Positions 6,387 through 7,974 of a stretch of DNA of 7,974 bases are shown here, one piece after another; positions within the stretch are counted from its first letter, which is position 1, and the number at the start of each line of letters is the position of its first letter. The position numbers were made by a program, and so were the translations under genes. The notes below the pieces were generated by a model. That model ran no database searches. It saw only the letters and a program-made list of their open reading frames with translations, and had not been told where the DNA came from. The DNA comes from Chitinophagaceae bacterium (GTDB lineage: Bacteria; Bacteroidota; Bacteroidia; Chitinophagales; Chitinophagaceae), in NCBI GenBank assembly GCA_025455245.1, contig JALOMX010000079.1:1-7974 (forward strand), in the 5' to 3' direction.

Positions 6387-6667
6387 TTTAATTTGATTTA
6401 GTTCCCCGCTTTTGGACCCCGTTCCTTAAGCCCAAATTCCAGGCATGCCCTTGTGTTTAGCCGCCCGGTGACATTTCGGTGAGCAATACTAATAAATGGT
6501 ATTGAAACTTTCTGTGTTTAGGTTATGGATTCCGATATTTGCCGCCGATTGAATGAGTATTTCATCCCTTTGAACAGTTGTACATAGCTAACCGGATAAG
6601 AACAACCATCCACTCAGAAAATGCGAGCGCTGTTTTGCAAAGGCAGAAAGTGTAAAATGAAAATTGT
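6387..6667. promoter_or_regulatory. Divergent Nudix-pyrE spacer with several short repeats
   Basis: This 281-base head-to-head spacer holds no convincing gene. It contains a 9-base direct repeat TGTGTTTAG (6452-6460 and 6513-6521). Between those copies lie a 6-base tandem-spaced repeat CGGTGA (6466-6471 and 6477-6482, 11-base period) and an inverted repeat CAATAC/GTATTG (6484-6489 and 6499-6504, 9-base loop). A one-mismatch -7 element GATATTTG (6534-6541) could drive pyrE with a leader of about 120 bases. A four-codon frame ATG AAA ATT GTA TGA starts at 6657, and its stop overlaps the pyrE start in an ATGA arrangement. For the minus-strand Nudix gene no TAnnTTTG was found. Confidence 0.45.
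6484..6504. repeat. Inverted repeat CAATAC / GTATTG in pyrE upstream region
   Basis: Perfect 6-base arms at 6484-6489 and 6499-6504 enclose a 9-base AT-rich loop, and a T-G wobble can add one pair. There is no following T-run, so it is not an intrinsic terminator. It could be an operator or part of an RNA structure. Confidence 0.25.
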
Positions 6668-7300
6668 ATGAAAACGAATGAAAGTGCCGTTGCAGAAAAA
6701 CTGCTGCAGGCAGAAGCAGTTAAGTTGAGCCCTTCAGCCCCGTTTACATGGGCAAGCGGATGGAAAAGCCCTATTTATTGCGACAATCGTAAAGTTCTAG
6801 GTTTTCCCTTTATCAGGGATTTTGTAAAAAGTGAGCTGTGCAATGTACTGTTCAGTGAGTTTCCCGATGCAGAATTACTTGCTGGCGTGGCTACTGCCGG
6901 CATTGCCTGGGGAGCAATGGCAGCCGACCAACTCAAACTTCCATACATTTATGTAAGGCCAAAACCCAAAGAGCATGGTCTTGGAAATCAAATTGAAGGA
7001 TATTTTGAAGAGGCCCAAAAAGTAGTTGTTATTGAAGACCTCGTCAGCACCGGTAAAAGCAGCCTACAGGTGGTAGATGTCTTACAAAAACAAGGCCTTG
7101 AAGTTGTGGGAATGGTTTCCATTTTTTCCTATGGTTTTCCGGTTGCGGAAAAAGCCTTTGCCGAATCAGGCGTTCGTTTTATTCCGCTTACCAATTACGA
7201 AACCCTTATTGCACAGGCACTTTCCAAAGGATTGGTTTCTGAAGATCAAATGGAATCACTGTCGGAGTGGAGAAAGCATCCCGATACATGGGGAAAATAA
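6668..7300 (+). CDS. pyrE: Orotate phosphoribosyltransferase
   Basis: PyrE joins orotate and PRPP to make orotidine 5'-monophosphate and pyrophosphate, the fifth step of UMP synthesis, as a cytoplasmic dimer. FTWASGWKSPIYCDNR (26-41) is the N-terminal orotate-binding segment. VATAGIAWGAMAAD (74-87) and VRPKPKEHGLGNQIEG (96-111) include the catalytic-loop K-x-H-G. VVVIEDLVSTGKSS (119-132) is the PRPP-binding motif of type I phosphoribosyltransferases. The 210 residues are normal length and nothing essential is missing. The ATG at 6668 is chosen because it gives a family-like N-terminus. A four-codon frame beginning at 6657 ends on the start codon. It is separate from pyrB, which is about 1.9 kb upstream with an opposing Nudix gene between, so the two pyr genes are not cotranscribed. 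No pyrF fusion is seen. Confidence 0.97.
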   Translation: MKTNESAVAEKLLQAEAVKLSPSAPFTWASGWKSPIYCDNRKVLGFPFIRDFVKSELCNVLFSEFPDAELLAGVATAGIAWGAMAADQLKLPYIYVRPKPKEHGLGNQIEGYFEEAQKVVVIEDLVSTGKSSLQVVDVLQKQGLEVVGMVSIFSYGFPVAEKAFAESGVRFIPLTNYETLIAQALSKGLVSEDQMESLSEWRKHPDTWGK

Positions 7301-7336
7301 TTCAAAAAGGGCGGTCTTTGCTGTTTGATCTGACAA

Positions 7337-7364
7337 ATGCTGATTAAAAGAAAATTAACAGCAT
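7337..7364. terminator. Bulged 10-bp hairpin between pyrE and the HMA gene
   Basis: ATGCTG (7337-7342), a bulged A (7343) and TTAA (7344-7347) pair with TTAA (7355-7358) and CAGCAT (7359-7364) around a 7-base A-rich loop. The stem lies 36 bases after the pyrE stop and 18 bases before the -7 element of the next gene. There is no T-run after it, so it may be a weak terminator of pyrE or an operator for the HMA gene. It contains the ATG at 7337 that opens the longest but unlikely frame of the HMA gene. Confidence 0.35.
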
Positions 7365-7382
7365 CCGTTCATTGGTACCGGA

Positions 7383-7390
7383 TATTTTTG
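7383..7390 (+). promoter_or_regulatory. -7 promoter element of the HMA-protein gene (TATTTTTG)
   Basis: TATTTTTG is a perfect TAnnTTTG match, ending 18 bases before ATG 7409. It falls inside the longer frame starting at 7337, so it favours the shorter start with its clear signal peptide. No TTG is at the expected -33 distance; the nearest, 7372-7374, is too close. Confidence 0.5.
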
Positions 7391-7408
7391 AAGAAAGAAA
7401 ATAAAACC

Positions 7409-7780
7409 ATGAGAAGTCTGATTTTGATTGTTTCCGTTTTGTTGTTGTCCGTGAAGGGGTGGTCGCAGGTTACTCCGAGACCCATAAAGGCAAACATAAA
7501 AACACCACAGGCCAAATGTGCCGACTGTAAAACTAAAATTGAAACGATTGTTCCCAAAAGTGTGGATGGATTGGTAAAAATCTATGTGAATATTAGTCAG
7601 GGTGTTACCACAGTTCAGTATTATCCCGATCGTACCAATATTGAAGAATTGAAAACAGCCATATCAAATGTCGGGTTTGATGCCGATGATGTACTTGCCA
7701 ATCCGGATATGTATAAAAAATTACCTGCCTGTTGTAAAAAGCCGGAAGATCAGGGACCTGTTCCTCCAAAAAAGAATTAA
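7409..7780 (+). CDS. Exported heavy-metal-associated (HMA) domain protein
   Basis: This is a small exported protein of 123 residues, probably periplasmic. Residues 1-20 (MRSLILIVSVLLLSVKGWSQ) form a signal peptide, with cleavage near WSQ/VTP. Residues 25-90 fit a ferredoxin-like HMA fold. KTPQAKCADCKTKIE carries the metal-binding CxxC (C37, C40), although the usual GM before the first Cys is absent. Beta strands around VDGLVKIYVNIS and VTTVQYYPDRTNIEELKTAISNVGFDADD complete the fold. A second Cys pair, C108-C109 in LPACCKKPED, precedes a Pro/Lys-rich tail. Such proteins bind Cu(I) or another soft metal, but metal and partner are inferred, and no metal efflux pump or regulator is adjacent. The ATG at 7409 is preferred over 7337 because it begins the signal peptide and lies behind a perfect -7 element. 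Its stop overlaps the convergent right-edge gene by 4 bases. Confidence 0.88.
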   Translation: MRSLILIVSVLLLSVKGWSQVTPRPIKANIKTPQAKCADCKTKIETIVPKSVDGLVKIYVNISQGVTTVQYYPDRTNIEELKTAISNVGFDADDVLANPDMYKKLPACCKKPEDQGPVPPKKN

Positions 7781-7974
7781 AGCTTTATGTCTTTTTCCGA
7801 AAAACTTCCGGAGTATGTAAAAGGTACTTCAGCGGTTATTTTCCGATAAGTGCCTTTGATCTTTCCGGTAAAATTGTAAGGAAGTTCTTTTCCGGTTGAA
7901 AGGCCTGACAGCCCTGAGATCAGGTAGCTGTTTTTGATGGTAAGCACCAGGGGAAAAGAAGTTTCTGCATTTCC
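7777..7974 (-). CDS. Unidentified protein, C-terminal 65 residues, cut by window edge
   Basis: An uninterrupted minus-strand frame enters at the right edge and ends at TAA 7779-7777. The 65 visible residues begin GNAETSFPLVLTIKNSYLI and end with FTYSGSFSEKDIKL. They alternate polar and hydrophobic residues with many Ser, Thr, Gly and Lys, as in a beta-rich, probably exported domain. I do not recognise the family. Coding use of codons looks like the neighbours and the frame has no interruption, so a real gene is more likely than chance. The stop overlaps the last 4 bases of the convergent HMA gene. The start, length and signal peptide are outside the window. Confidence 0.65.
   Translation of the reverse strand, partial: GNAETSFPLVLTIKNSYLISGLSGLSTGKELPYNFTGKIKGTYRKITAEVPFTYSGSFSEKDIKL

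Overview
This window looks like ordinary chromosomal DNA from a member of the Bacteroidota, probably near the Chitinophagales/Sphingobacteriales. Three things point there. Perfect TAnnTTTG -7 promoter elements lie 7-18 bases upstream of several start codons, and recognisable Shine-Dalgarno sites are absent. The left-edge gene has the N-terminal region of a PorU2-like C25 (gingipain-family) protein linked to the type IX secretion system. The small secreted metal-binding protein near the right end is of a type common in this phylum. The window is mostly housekeeping. I see no phage, transposon, CRISPR array, tRNA or rRNA.

Layout. Positions 1-950 (-) hold the N-terminal third or so of a large secreted PorU2-like protein that runs off the left edge. 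A 189-base divergent spacer separates it from tyrS (1140-2459, +). tyrS converges with an MFS_3-type exporter gene (2501-3730, -). A 128-base divergent promoter region (3731-3858) separates that exporter from a likely three-gene operon: pyrB (3859-4788), coaD (4853-5323) and a hotdog thioesterase of the YdiI/EntH type (5336-5788). The thioesterase gene overlaps tail-to-tail by 47 bases with a Nudix hydrolase gene (5742-6386, -). A 281-base divergent spacer with several small repeats precedes pyrE (6668-7300, +). pyrE is followed by a small exported heavy-metal-associated (HMA) domain protein (7409-7780, +). That gene overlaps by 4 bases the 3' end of an unidentified minus-strand gene at the right edge.

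How the genes relate. PyrB (step 2) and PyrE (step 5) both act in de novo UMP synthesis but are in separate transcription units. CoaD makes dephospho-CoA, and the neighbouring thioesterase hydrolyses a CoA thioester, so the pyrB operon loosely groups nucleotide and CoA metabolism. TyrS charges tRNA-Tyr. The exporter, Nudix and HMA proteins are likely detoxification or housecleaning functions without a clear link to the rest. Four starts in this annotation differ from the longest open frame (MFS, pyrB, coaD, HMA). They were moved inward on the basis of promoter position and conserved N-termini.

No convincing new system was found. The items most worth a second look are the repeat-containing leader of pyrE, the secreted HMA protein with a second Cys-Cys site, the Nudix protein's unassigned N-terminal domain and the two unidentified or partial edge genes.
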